Positions 9,090-18,301 of a stretch of 64,000 bases of DNA are shown here, piece by piece. The stretch spans positions 62,001 to 126,000 of the forward strand of contig CBDCVP010000021.1 in assembly GCA_965223025.1 (NCBI GenBank). Direction: 5' to 3'. A model generated the notes under the pieces. It had not been told where the DNA came from and searched no databases. It worked only from the letters and a program-made list of their open reading frames with translations. The position numbers were made by a program, and so were the translations under genes. The DNA is from JABDMH01 sp965223025. Lineage in GTDB: Bacteria; Bacteroidota; Bacteroidia; Chitinophagales; Saprospiraceae. How positions within the stretch are numbered: the stretch's first letter is position 1; each line of letters starts with the position of its first letter.

Positions 9090-11291
9090 TCAATTTTCTC
9101 TAATCACGCTAGACACCCCAATCAATGATTTTAGAGCTTCAATCGCCTTGCCGAGTTGATTGGTGTTGCTGACAATAAGGCTGATCTTACCCTCATAGAA
9201 TCCCTCCTCACCTACGATAGACAGGGAGCGTATGTTCATTCCCAACTTGGAAGAAATCTCATTGGTCACCCGTTCTATGACACCGGGTCCATCGTCGATG
9301 CCGTTGATCACCAGATGGGCAATAAAATCTTGATTTTCACTAGATACCCACGAGGCTTTCAAGGACCGATATCCGTAGTTGGTCATGAGATGTTCCGCAT
9401 TGGGACAAGCAGTCCGGTGGATTTTTACACCGGTGTGCGAACCTACAAATCCGAAAATGTCGTCTCCAAAAACAGGATTGCAGCAGTTTGCAAAGGTATA
9501 TTCATATTGGTTACCAGGCTCACCATTGATGGTGATGAGCGGCTTGGGTTTGACCTTGACACGTTTTGACTTGGCAGGAGGAAGGGGTGTCTCAGGTTTT
9601 TCCACATCAAATTTGAAGCGGCCATAGGATATGGGAAACTGCTTTAAGTCAGCAAGGACCACATCACCTTTGATGATGCCCACATATAGGTCCAGGCGGT
9701 TCTTGTATCCAAAATGCTTGGCGATGGCATCGACATTGTTTTCAAAGTCGACTTTGAAGCTCTTGAGTTTGCGTATCAGAATCTCGCGACCAAGTTCACC
9801 GGTCTTTTTCCGGTCCTCACGCAAGGCGGACTTGATCCTGGATTTTGCCCTTCCAGTGACCACCATTTTCAACCAACCTTCGTTGGGCTTCTGATTTTTG
9901 GTAGTAGTGATGTGCACTTGGTCACCATTTTCCAGCTCGTATCCCATGGGTACCAGCCTGTTATTGACCTTTATAGCAGTGCAATGCTTACCCACATCGG
10001 TATGGATGCTGAAGGCAAAGTCCAAGGCTGTAGCACCCTTTGGCAGCACTTTCATATCACCTTTAGGCGTGTAGACGAATACTTCTACTTTAAAGAGATT
10101 GCTCTTGAAGTCAGATACAAATTCCAGGGCATCCTTATCCGCGTCTTCCATCAGGTCACGAATATTATCCAGCCATGATTCGTAGATGTCTTGCTGGTTG
10201 GATACCTTCTTATATTTCCAATGTGCAGCGAAACCCCTTTCAGCAATCTCGTCCATCCGCTCACTGCGTATTTGTACTTCTACATACTTGCCCTTAGGCC
10301 CGATTACGGTCGTGTGGAGAGATTCATAACCATTGGACTTTGGCGTGGTCACCCAATCCTTCAACCGCTCGGGTATCGGGGTGTGGACATCCGTAACAAT
10401 CGAGTACACCTGCCAACAGATTGGCTTTTCCATCTCTCTAGGCACATCTACGATGATCCTCACCGCAAATAGATCATATATTTCCTCAAAGGGTACCTTC
10501 TTGATCTTGATCTTATTGTCGATGGAGGAAATCGACTTGGGTCTCCCATGTATACGATATGCCACGTTTAGCTCGTCCAGCTTCGCCTTGAGGGGTTCGA
10601 TGAACTGCCTGATGTAGTGATTCCGCTCCTTTTTGGTCTCCCTGAGCTTCTGGGCAATGGCATCGTATGATTCGCGTTCGGTGACCTTCATGCAGAGGTC
10701 CTGAAACTCCGTCTTCAAGTTATAGAGACCTAGGCGATGGGCTAGGGGAGCGTAGATATAGCTAGTCTCAGCAGCGATGAGCAGCTGTTTGTGGGCAGGC
10801 ATGGCACCGATGGTCCGCATATTGTGCAGCCGATCAGCCATCTTGATAAGCACTACTCTCACATCGTATATGAGAGTGCTGAGTACTTTTTTAAAGTTTT
10901 CGACCTGTGCTGTAGTGCGATTATAGTCACTTTTTAACTTGGTCAGACCATCGACAATATTGGTGATTTTCTCACCAAAGACGTCCCTAATATCTTGGAG
11001 TGAGACGTCGGTATCTTCCACTACATCGTGCAGTATGGCTGCTACGATAGCTGTTGGCCCCAGTCCGATTTCCGCTGCACAAATGCGGGCGACTTCGATG
11101 GGATGCAGGATATACGGCTCACCAGACTTGCGACGTTGCTGACTATGACCTTCTACTGCGATCTCATAGGCAAGCTGAATGTTTTTTCGATCTGTCTCAT
11201 CCAGCTCGGCAGTAATTGACTTCAATAGCAGCTGATATGCGTCGTGTATCAGCTTGTGATCATCTATATCTGTTGTTACAACCTGTGCCAT
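9090..11291 (-). CDS. rel: Bifunctional (p)ppGpp synthetase/hydrolase (RelA/SpoT family)
   Basis: A 733-residue long RSH protein that makes and degrades the alarmone (p)ppGpp. The hydrolase HD domain is intact (HP at 63-64, HD at 88-89, ED at 92-93), so hydrolysis is expected. The synthetase domain follows (RIHGRPKSISSIDNKIK, then GYESLHTTV and the EVQIRS segment). A TGS domain (VFVYTPKGDMKVLPKGATA) and a C-terminal ACT domain complete the normal order. It is the first gene of a unit with the Fur-family gene. A promoter box lies at 11347-11354. Confidence 0.96.
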   Translation of the reverse strand: MAQVVTTDIDDHKLIHDAYQLLLKSITAELDETDRKNIQLAYEIAVEGHSQQRRKSGEPYILHPIEVARICAAEIGLGPTAIVAAILHDVVEDTDVSLQDIRDVFGEKITNIVDGLTKLKSDYNRTTAQVENFKKVLSTLIYDVRVVLIKMADRLHNMRTIGAMPAHKQLLIAAETSYIYAPLAHRLGLYNLKTEFQDLCMKVTERESYDAIAQKLRETKKERNHYIRQFIEPLKAKLDELNVAYRIHGRPKSISSIDNKIKIKKVPFEEIYDLFAVRIIVDVPREMEKPICWQVYSIVTDVHTPIPERLKDWVTTPKSNGYESLHTTVIGPKGKYVEVQIRSERMDEIAERGFAAHWKYKKVSNQQDIYESWLDNIRDLMEDADKDALEFVSDFKSNLFKVEVFVYTPKGDMKVLPKGATALDFAFSIHTDVGKHCTAIKVNNRLVPMGYELENGDQVHITTTKNQKPNEGWLKMVVTGRAKSRIKSALREDRKKTGELGREILIRKLKSFKVDFENNVDAIAKHFGYKNRLDLYVGIIKGDVVLADLKQFPISYGRFKFDVEKPETPLPPAKSKRVKVKPKPLITINGEPGNQYEYTFANCCNPVFGDDIFGFVGSHTGVKIHRTACPNAEHLMTNYGYRSLKASWVSSENQDFIAHLVINGIDDGPGVIERVTNEISSKLGMNIRSLSIVGEEGFYEGKISLIVSNTNQLGKAIEALKSLIGVSSVIREN

Positions 11292-11346
11292 AGGTCACTC
11301 AATCTACCTTTAAAACAACGATTGTACCACATGGATGGTTTCCTAG

Positions 11347-11354
11347 CAAATCTA
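11347..11354 (-). promoter_or_regulatory. Candidate -7 promoter box of rel (TAGATTTG)
   Basis: Exact TAnnTTTG match on the minus strand, 56 bases upstream of the rel ATG. It would give a leader of about 50 bases for the rel-fur transcript. Confidence 0.45.
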
Positions 11355-11648
11355 AAAGATTTCAATGATTTTTATCGGCACTATGCCCTTTAGGGGCCAT
11401 CCAGGTGGTTGTGTGGAGAGACGATTTGCCAAGGTAGATATTTCAGTGCGAAGTGAGAAATCTGTCTTGCCTGGGCACATTACTTGCTGTCAATTTTTCT
11501 TGTGATCGGCTCGCAGTGATCACCGATTGACACCTCCAGAGCTACCTTCGAACGTGCCGACGAAAGATGGCAAAATGTGAGCCTGAATTAAGTAGGTATG
11601 TGAGGTCACTTATACACTTTCCACCAGGTGGTAAGATCAAAAAGATTT

Positions 11649-11656
11649 TATCTTTG
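11649..11656 (+). promoter_or_regulatory. Candidate -7 promoter box of tRNA-Leu (TATCTTTG)
   Basis: Exact TAnnTTTG match 63 bases upstream of the mature tRNA 5' end, on the same strand. This leaves a short leader to be removed by RNase P. Confidence 0.5.
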
Positions 11657-11718
11657 CATCGCTTTAGCAGAAAGCAACTCCAATCATCGGAGGGAATTTT
11701 GAAACTTTGAGAGAATCT

Positions 11719-11800
11719 GCGGGTGTGGTGGAATTGGTAGACACGCTAGATTTAGGATCTAGTGCCGCGAGGCGTGGGGGTTCGAGTCCCTTCACCCGCA
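11719..11800 (+). tRNA. tRNA-Leu (anticodon UAG)
   Basis: An 82-base type-II tRNA. Acceptor arms GCGGGTG and CACCCGC pair perfectly, the D arm is GTG/CAC, and the anticodon stem CTAGA/TCTAG holds the loop TTTAGGA with anticodon TAG at positions 34-36. A short variable arm and the T loop TTCGAGT follow, with discriminator A. The CCA end is not encoded (CTTC follows). A run of eight T directly downstream (about 11805-11812) can terminate the transcript. It reads CUN leucine codons. Confidence 0.97.
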
Positions 11801-12029
11801 CTTCTTTTTTTTAAACGGCCTGATTCAAAATTCTTCATGGGCTTGCCAAGCTAGCTGCTTGGGAGGTATTGCGAGGGAGATCATGGCTATGGCAACCTTG
11901 ACCAATGGCAGCTGATGACTCGCCTCTGGTGTTTGCTTCCATGATGGTAATTGATGACAGGCCGTTCTGCATTCGCAGTATATTCGCACAACCAAGTAGA
12001 CCTTTCATTTTAATAACAAATCAAGAAGA

Positions 12030-13433
12030 ATGAGTGTAGAGCGAATAGATAAGTCGCCGATTGAGACCGAATTAGCGATCAGCATTCCAAAAGTAGACTA
12101 TGAGCCCAAGCTGAAAAGCGAAATGCGGAAATATCAGCAAAAAGCACACATGAAGGGCTTTAGGAAGGGTAAGGTGCCGATGAGTGTGATCCGTAAGATG
12201 TATGGGAAGGCCATGCTGGCAGAGGTAGTCAATGATATGATGGTCAAACAGCTCGAGAGTTACCTGAAAGAGCAAAAGTTAGAGGTCTTGGGTCAACCCA
12301 TTCCCTCTGAAGATCAGGAGACCTATGACTTTGATAGCATGGAGGATTTCGAATTTAAATTTGATGTGGGCATAGCTCCAAAATTTGAATTGCAGGGGCT
12401 GGACAAGGATACGATTCACACTCAATATCTGGTCAAGGTCACCGACGAGATGGTAGACGAACAACTCCAGGACATGCGAATGAATTTGGGTAAGGAGGTG
12501 TCCATAGAATCGGATTTTGAAGATACGGACCGAGTCGTATTTGAAGCTAAGGAGCTGGAAGAAGAAGCCGGATCATTGAAAAAGAAGGGATTTGAAGCCA
12601 GTTTTGTGACTTTGATCTCAGATATTGCCAATGAGGACCTCAGAAATGAAGTCAAAAGTGCCAAAGTAGGGGATCTGGTGCGCTTTAACATCTATACCTT
12701 GGAGGGTGAGCGTACCGACGAATATGTACGCAAGTACCTGCTTGGGATCACCGATGAGGAAGCAGACCTGGAGGTAGGAGCGTGGTATGAAGCACGCATT
12801 GATGATGTGAAGCACATACAACCTGCGGATCTGGATGCAGATTTTTTTAAGAAGGCGTTTGGGGAGGATGTCACAACGGAAGATGAGTCCCGCGATGCCA
12901 TCAAGGAACGGATTAAAAAATTTCACCAGGTCAGGTCAGACGCGCTACTTTTTAAGTCACTGCAAGACCGCATTCTGGAGCTAAACAAACCCGACTTACC
13001 GGACGAATTTCTACGACGATGGTTGCTTCTGACCAACGAAGAACTGGATGTTGAGATGCTGGACGACAGCTACAAACAGTTTTCGCAAAATCTTATCTGG
13101 ACCTTGGTCGAGCGTGCTATCCAGGAAAAATTTGATCTCAAGGTGGAGGCCGAGGAGGTAAGGGAAGCGCTGAAGGCCCAATTTTTGCAGGCCATGGGTT
13201 ATTATGATCTGGCAGATGATGTTCTGAATCAATATGTGGACAGGATGATGTCCAATCGGGAGCAAGTAGAGAAAGCTTACACTGATCTCATTTCAGACAA
13301 AGTTTTTGAGACGATCCGAGATCAGGTCACGCTTGAAGATGAAATGATGGATCTCGAAGACTTTAATAAGAAAATCGAAGCAGTAGAAAAGGAGGTTAAA
13401 GGAAGAAATGAAGACGTGGATGAAGAGGAATAG
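12030..13433 (+). CDS. tig: Trigger factor, ribosome-associated chaperone
   Basis: A 467-residue trigger factor. The N-terminal ribosome-binding domain carries the signature GFRKGKVP at 43-50. The following PPIase-like region is divergent, as is common in Bacteroidota, and the C-terminal helical arms end in a highly acidic and basic tail. It acts in the cytosol at the ribosomal exit tunnel. It heads the classical order tig-clpP-clpX. The spacer upstream contains TATATTCG (11979-11986), one base off a promoter box. Confidence 0.95.
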   Translation: MSVERIDKSPIETELAISIPKVDYEPKLKSEMRKYQQKAHMKGFRKGKVPMSVIRKMYGKAMLAEVVNDMMVKQLESYLKEQKLEVLGQPIPSEDQETYDFDSMEDFEFKFDVGIAPKFELQGLDKDTIHTQYLVKVTDEMVDEQLQDMRMNLGKEVSIESDFEDTDRVVFEAKELEEEAGSLKKKGFEASFVTLISDIANEDLRNEVKSAKVGDLVRFNIYTLEGERTDEYVRKYLLGITDEEADLEVGAWYEARIDDVKHIQPADLDADFFKKAFGEDVTTEDESRDAIKERIKKFHQVRSDALLFKSLQDRILELNKPDLPDEFLRRWLLLTNEELDVEMLDDSYKQFSQNLIWTLVERAIQEKFDLKVEAEEVREALKAQFLQAMGYYDLADDVLNQYVDRMMSNREQVEKAYTDLISDKVFETIRDQVTLEDEMMDLEDFNKKIEAVEKEVKGRNEDVDEEE

Positions 13434-13517
13434 GACCTGGGATGAACATTTTGGAAGTGGAAAACCTTTATAGTTTACTTTTACCATAAGTAGTGGCTTA
13501 TTTAAAAACAGAGATAT

Positions 13518-14219
13518 ATGTTTCATAAAGATGAATTCAAACAATATGCAGTCAAGCATTTGGGGATGGGCAGTGCCCATTTGGAAAAATACATGCAGAC
13601 AGCGGTGCCAAACATTCATGGATTTACCCCGCAGGTGATCGAAGAGCGGCAGATGAATGTGGTAGGAATGGATGTTTTCTCCCGCCTGATGATGGATCGG
13701 ATCATTTTCATGGGGGTACCGGTCAATGATTATGTGGCCAATGTCATCCAGGCACAATTGCTCTTTTTGGAGTCGACTGATCCTAAGCGGGACGTGCAGA
13801 TGTTTATCAATAGTCCGGGGGGATCTGTGATATCGGGACTCGGAATCTATGACACCATGCAATACGTCTCCCCAGACATTGCCACCATATGTACTGGGTT
13901 GGCAGCTTCGATGGGTGCCGTACTTTTGGCTGCTGGATCCCAAGGAAAGCGCACGGCATTACCGCATGCGAGGGTCATGATTCATCAACCTTCAGGTGGG
14001 ATGCAAGGACAATTCACCGATATGGAGATTTCTTATCAGCTGATCAAAACTATGAAGAAGGAGTTGTATGAAGTGCTGGCCAGGCACACCGGGCAGGATT
14101 ATGACAAGATTGAAGCAGATTGTGATCGAGATAACTGGATGACATCGACCGAGGCCAAGGATTATGGCTTAGTAGATGAAGTGCTGGCCCGAACAGACGC
14201 CAACACGGAGAGTAAGTAA
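13518..14219 (+). CDS. clpP: ATP-dependent Clp protease proteolytic subunit
   Basis: A 233-residue serine protease subunit forming the tetradecameric ClpP chamber. The catalytic triad is visible: Ser131 in GLAASMGAVLL, His156 in ARVMIHQPSGG and Asp205 in DRDNWM. The N-terminal part is about 25-30 residues longer than in E. coli and may be a propeptide. It lies 84 bases after tig and is followed by clpX, its ATPase partner. Long antisense frames over this gene are not credible. Confidence 0.96.
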   Translation: MFHKDEFKQYAVKHLGMGSAHLEKYMQTAVPNIHGFTPQVIEERQMNVVGMDVFSRLMMDRIIFMGVPVNDYVANVIQAQLLFLESTDPKRDVQMFINSPGGSVISGLGIYDTMQYVSPDIATICTGLAASMGAVLLAAGSQGKRTALPHARVMIHQPSGGMQGQFTDMEISYQLIKTMKKELYEVLARHTGQDYDKIEADCDRDNWMTSTEAKDYGLVDEVLARTDANTESK

Positions 14220-14344
14220 CCATCCGGCAGGGAGTGGGATAGCTGATCTAATGTGATCGACCATCAACTAGCAACAAAATCAGGCAGGGATCCTGTCATA
14301 CACACGTTGACGTGATTCAGTTGGTACATGTTTTGGGATATGAT

Positions 14345-14352
14345 TAACTTTG
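14345..14352 (+). promoter_or_regulatory. Candidate -7 promoter box of clpX (TAACTTTG)
   Basis: Exact TAnnTTTG match in the clpP-clpX spacer, 28 bases before the clpX ATG at 14380. It suggests that clpX can be transcribed independently of tig-clpP. It also excludes the in-frame TTG at 14350 as start. Confidence 0.5.
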
Positions 14353-14379
14353 TCAGCCTGTTTGGGTATTAAAAGTGAT

Positions 14380-15615
14380 ATGGAAGATAAAAACGTACGA
14401 TGCTCCTTTTGTGGACGAGACAAGGCAGAAGCGCTCATACTGATTGCAGGCATAGATGGGCACATCTGTGAGGTGTGTGTAGAGCAAGCTACCGACATTG
14501 TCAAAGAGGAACTCTTTGCCAACAAAGACAAAGACAAAAGCAAATTTCTCCTTCCTTCCAACCTCACCCCAAAAAAAATCAAAGAATACCTGGACGATTA
14601 TATCATCGGTCAAGATGATGCCAAAAAGTATCTGGCGGTGGCTGTATACAACCACTACAAGCGCATTGGGATCGATACCAAGGATGATGTAGAGATAGAG
14701 AAATCAAATATTCTATTTGTAGGCCGTACAGGAACTGGTAAAACGCTGATGGCCAAGTCCATTGCAAGAATGCTCAATGTGCCATTTGCCATCGTAGATG
14801 CTACTGTTTTTACAGAAGCAGGATATGTAGGTGAAGATGTGGAGAGCATTCTTAGCAGACTCTTGCAGGTCTGCGATTACAACGTACAGGCAGCAGAAAA
14901 GGGCATTGTCTACATCGACGAAATTGATAAGATTGCTAGGAAAAGCGATAATCCTTCCATCACAAGAGATGTGTCTGGAGAAGGGGTGCAACAAGCATTG
15001 CTAAAGATGTTGGAAGGGACAGAGGTGAATGTGCCACCCCAAGGTGGCAGAAAGCACCCCGAACAAAAGCTGATCAAAGTCAATACCGAAGAAGTGCTCT
15101 TTATCTGCGGTGGTGCCTTTGATGGGGTAGAAAAACTAATAGCCAAAAGGCTGAACACCCAGGTCATCGGATACAATGCCAAGCAAAAGCAACTGGTGGA
15201 CCGAGAAAATCTATTGCAATATGTCAATCACCTGGACCTGAGGCATTTTGGGTTGATCCCTGAGCTCCTAGGTAGGCTTCCGGTATTAACATTTTTAAAT
15301 CCCCTGGACAAGAAGACGCTGGAGGCCATCCTGACAGAACCTAAGAATGCCATTATTAAGCAGTATCGCAAGCTCTTCCATTTAGAAGGTATTGACTTTA
15401 AGATCACCAAAGGAGCTCTGGAGTACATCGCTGAAAAAGCCTATGACTATAAACTGGGTGCCCGGGGTCTGAGGTCGATTTGCGAAGCTGTCATGACCGA
15501 TGCCATGTATGAAATCCCATCGCAAAAGGACCTTAAGAAGTTTGAGGTAGATCTCCGTTATGTCAAGGATAAGTTGAGTAAATCCAAGCTCTCTCAACTG
15601 AAAGTAGCCTCGTAG
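14380..15615 (+). CDS. clpX: ATP-dependent Clp protease ATPase subunit ClpX
   Basis: A 411-residue AAA+ unfoldase that recognises tagged substrates and feeds them to ClpP. The N-terminal C4 zinc finger is intact (CSFCGRD, later CEVC). Walker A is GRTGTGKT, Walker B is IVYIDEID, and the sensor-2 region reads GARGLRSI. Full length for the family. ATG 14380 is chosen over the in-frame TTG 30 bases upstream because the zinc finger starts directly after it and a promoter box covers the TTG. Confidence 0.97.
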   Translation: MEDKNVRCSFCGRDKAEALILIAGIDGHICEVCVEQATDIVKEELFANKDKDKSKFLLPSNLTPKKIKEYLDDYIIGQDDAKKYLAVAVYNHYKRIGIDTKDDVEIEKSNILFVGRTGTGKTLMAKSIARMLNVPFAIVDATVFTEAGYVGEDVESILSRLLQVCDYNVQAAEKGIVYIDEIDKIARKSDNPSITRDVSGEGVQQALLKMLEGTEVNVPPQGGRKHPEQKLIKVNTEEVLFICGGAFDGVEKLIAKRLNTQVIGYNAKQKQLVDRENLLQYVNHLDLRHFGLIPELLGRLPVLTFLNPLDKKTLEAILTEPKNAIIKQYRKLFHLEGIDFKITKGALEYIAEKAYDYKLGARGLRSICEAVMTDAMYEIPSQKDLKKFEVDLRYVKDKLSKSKLSQLKVAS

Positions 15616-15882
15616 ACTTCCTGGTGGCGACAGGGTAAGGGCCAAAGTAATTATTGTGAGATTTTTTTTAGGTATCTAGCTTAGAAAGTCCGCCGAAGAG
15701 GTTGCCCATATCTAAAAGGCTCTTCAGAGGATCTTATCACAAACTAGTTAAGGTATATTTAAATCCTTGGTGATGGCCATACATCCAAATCTCTGCATCG
15801 TTTATATTACTGCTTACACACTTGGTAAGCGGCCCAACCACCTAAAGGGATCGGGATATGGGATGATATGCCATAATTAGTG

Positions 15883-15890
15883 TAATTTTG
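15883..15890 (+). promoter_or_regulatory. Candidate -7 promoter box of the bamD operon (TAATTTTG)
   Basis: Exact TAnnTTTG match ending eight bases before the bamD ATG. If used, the mRNA has almost no leader. About 270 bases upstream of it hold no recognisable gene. Confidence 0.5.
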
Positions 15891-15898
15891 CATTCGCT

Positions 15899-16702
15899 AT
15901 GAAAAAAAGGCTTTGGTTTTCACTGCTTTTCAGCAGCTGCCTTCTGGTCTCATGCCGCACTGAGTTTGAGCGGATCCGTACTAGTAACAACGCGGAGCAG
16001 ATTTACGAGAAGTCCATGGAATACTATGAGGCTGGCGAATATGTCAGGGCTCAGACCCTTTTTGAATTGGTCCTCAATAGTTTCAGAGGTTCATCCAAGG
16101 CGGAGGATCTTGCTTTCAAATATGCCTATACCCACTATCATCAAAGCAGCTTCTTGCTTGCTGCTCACTATTTTGAGAACTTTTCCAATACCTATACTTC
16201 GAGCGATCGGAGAGAAGAGGCCGATTATATGCGTGCCTACTCCAATTATCTGCTTTCTCCTAGTTTTCGCCTCGATCAACAGTATACGGAGAAGGCCATT
16301 GATCAGTTTCAGTTGTTTATCAATACATACCCCAACAGTGATCGTGTCAACTCGTGCAATGAGCTGATAGATGAGTGTCGAGCGAAGTTGGAGAAAAAGC
16401 GATTCGAGCAGGGCAAGCTCTATTTTGACGTCAAAAATTACAATTCAGCTGTCACAAGCTTTGAGAACCTCCTGAAGGACTTTCCTGAGACCCGGGATGC
16501 TGAAGAAATCAGGTTTCTGATTCTCAAGTCAGCTTTTTTGCTTGCAGAAAACAGTTTTTATGAATTGCAAGCTGAGCGCTATCAACAGGCAGTGGAGAAA
16601 TACGAAGATTTTAGGAAAAAATTTCCTTCTAGTAAGTACACATCCGAAGCCCGGGAAATGCTGAATCACAGCCGGGCCAAATTAAAAACATTTTCATCAT
16701 GA
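15899..16702 (+). CDS. bamD: Outer membrane protein assembly factor BamD (lipoprotein)
   Basis: A 267-residue lipoprotein (lipobox LLVSC at about residues 15-19) built of five TPR-like helix pairs, matching BamD/YfiO. It is the essential lipoprotein partner of BamA in inserting beta-barrel proteins into the outer membrane. Typical TPR pieces are EQIYEKSMEYYEAGEYVRA and LFINTYPNSDRV. It is the first gene of a five-gene unit; its stop overlaps the rpoZ start by four bases, the usual arrangement in Bacteroidota. Confidence 0.95.
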   Translation: MKKRLWFSLLFSSCLLVSCRTEFERIRTSNNAEQIYEKSMEYYEAGEYVRAQTLFELVLNSFRGSSKAEDLAFKYAYTHYHQSSFLLAAHYFENFSNTYTSSDRREEADYMRAYSNYLLSPSFRLDQQYTEKAIDQFQLFINTYPNSDRVNSCNELIDECRAKLEKKRFEQGKLYFDVKNYNSAVTSFENLLKDFPETRDAEEIRFLILKSAFLLAENSFYELQAERYQQAVEKYEDFRKKFPSSKYTSEAREMLNHSRAKLKTFSS

Positions 16703-17064
16703 ACGACATTAAGTCACAAGTCCAGGGTTTTAATGCCTTCGCTAAAGCCAGAGATATCGATGGTTTGGTAGAGGGAACTGGCAATATATATGAGACGCTG
16801 GCCATCATCAGCAAAAGGGCCAATCAGCTCAATGTAGAGCTCAAGAAGGAGCTGTCTGAAAAGCTTGATGAGTTTGCCATCTCTTCGGATACCATTGAAG
16901 AGGTGCATGAGAATAAAGAGCAGATCGAGATATCAAAGTTTTACGAGCGTCTACCTAATCCAGCACTGATAGCCACGGAGGAGTACCTGGAAGACCGCAT
17001 CAACCATCGCTATCGCGATGCTGTAGACACTCAGGGGGAAGAGTCTGGTACTGACCAGGCTTAG
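16699..17064 (+). CDS. rpoZ: RNA polymerase omega subunit, Bacteroidota type
   Basis: A 121-residue Rpb6/omega family protein. The conserved core is GNIYETLAIISKRANQLN (about residues 28-45), the part that clamps the C-terminus of beta-prime. It carries the acidic tail seen in Bacteroidota homologues. Translational coupling to bamD through an ATGA overlap and a 17-base gap to coaBC support the assignment. Confidence 0.92.
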   Translation: MNDIKSQVQGFNAFAKARDIDGLVEGTGNIYETLAIISKRANQLNVELKKELSEKLDEFAISSDTIEEVHENKEQIEISKFYERLPNPALIATEEYLEDRINHRYRDAVDTQGEESGTDQA

Positions 17065-17081
17065 CTGACAAGCTTCTGGGC

Positions 17082-18293
17082 ATGCTCACCGGTAAAAAGA
17101 TTCTACTAGGTATTTGTGGAAGCATTGCCGCCTACAAGTCGGCCCTGTTATGTCGGGGTCTGGTCAAAGTCGGAGCACAGGTAAAAGTGATTATGACGGA
17201 GTCAGGTACTGACTTTATCTCGCCCCTCACCATGGCCACCCTCTCTCGGCATCCTGTACAGACTGCATTAGCCGAAGACGAAGAATGGACCAATCACGTT
17301 GAACTCGGTCTATGGGCAGACCTCTATGTCGTAGCGCCAGTTACTGCACATACACTGGCCAAAATGGCCAATGGCATGTGCGATAATATGGTCACCGCAT
17401 GCTACCTTTCTGCACGTTGCCAGACGATGATCGCACCTGCGATGGACATTGACATGTGGCTCCATCCCACCACTCAGCGCAATGTCGAGATGGTGGTAGC
17501 CGATGGTGGGGAGATGATTCCGGTGGAGGAGGGACCGTTGGCAAGTGGATTAGAGGGACCTGGGAGAATGGCCGAGCCGGCCCATATCATTTCAGCTATT
17601 GAAGCACATTTCAAAAAAAAAAGTGACTTAGCAGGAGTCCGTGCCATCGTCACAGCTGGACCTACCTATGAAGACATCGATCCGGTGAGGTTCATTGGCA
17701 ATCGATCCAGTGGAAAGATGGGTGTGGCCATCGTGCAAGCCTTAATAGACCGGGGTGCAGAGGTAGATCTAGTCATTGGTCCCACTGCATTGCTCCTGCC
17801 ACAGCATCAGCGATTGCGGTGCCATATGGTGAGAAGTGCCGCCGAAATGGCTGAATGTGCCCTGAAGATTTGGAAAAAGGTCGATTTGGCGGTATTGGCA
17901 GCAGCCGTAGCAGACTACCGACCGAAGCATCTTGCCTCAAAAAAGATCAAGAAAGCCGACCATATGACCAAGTTGGATCTCGAACGGACAGAGGATATAG
18001 CCCTGAGTTTTGCTCAAGTGAAGAAGCCACACCAGATTACAGTGGGCTTTGCACTTGAATCAGAGGATGGTGAAGAGCATGCGAGAAGGAAGCTGGCCAA
18101 GAAAAGCTTCGATCTCATCGTGCTCAACTCGCTGCAGGACAAGGGAGCAGGGTTTCAGCACGACACCAACAAAGTGACATTCCTCACTCCCGACGGAGAA
18201 AAAGTGGTTTTCCCCCTCAAATCAAAGACTGAAGTGGGAGAAGATATCGTTGATCAGATAACGTTACTGCGTAAGCACATCACCGAAAGATAA
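17082..18293 (+). CDS. coaBC: Phosphopantothenoylcysteine decarboxylase/phosphopantothenate-cysteine ligase
   Basis: A 403-residue fused enzyme catalysing two consecutive steps of coenzyme A synthesis. The N-terminal flavoprotein decarboxylase domain (about 1-180) has GICGSIAAYKS and the substrate-clamp motif PAMDIDMW. Asp replaces the more common Asn at the fourth position of this PxMNxxMW motif. The C-terminal ligase domain has AGPTYEDIDPVRFIGNRSSG and AAAVADYRPK. It sits in the bamD operon, 17 bases after rpoZ and eight before the DUF4835 gene. Confidence 0.96.
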   Translation: MLTGKKILLGICGSIAAYKSALLCRGLVKVGAQVKVIMTESGTDFISPLTMATLSRHPVQTALAEDEEWTNHVELGLWADLYVVAPVTAHTLAKMANGMCDNMVTACYLSARCQTMIAPAMDIDMWLHPTTQRNVEMVVADGGEMIPVEEGPLASGLEGPGRMAEPAHIISAIEAHFKKKSDLAGVRAIVTAGPTYEDIDPVRFIGNRSSGKMGVAIVQALIDRGAEVDLVIGPTALLLPQHQRLRCHMVRSAAEMAECALKIWKKVDLAVLAAAVADYRPKHLASKKIKKADHMTKLDLERTEDIALSFAQVKKPHQITVGFALESEDGEEHARRKLAKKSFDLIVLNSLQDKGAGFQHDTNKVTFLTPDGEKVVFPLKSKTEVGEDIVDQITLLRKHITER

Positions 18294-18301
18294 ATTCTGT
18301 C

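Larger units (their letters stand above)
11292..11718. other. Intergenic region between rel and tRNA-Leu
   Basis: A 427-base divergent spacer. It holds the candidate rel promoter (11347-11354, minus) and the candidate tRNA promoter (11649-11656, plus). No ORF with coding character or further RNA gene was recognised between them. Confidence 0.6.

Noticed and set aside
13293..13943. 216-codon minus-strand frame over the tig end and clpP
   Set aside because: It is antisense to the well-conserved clpP, has no family resemblance and no own promoter box.
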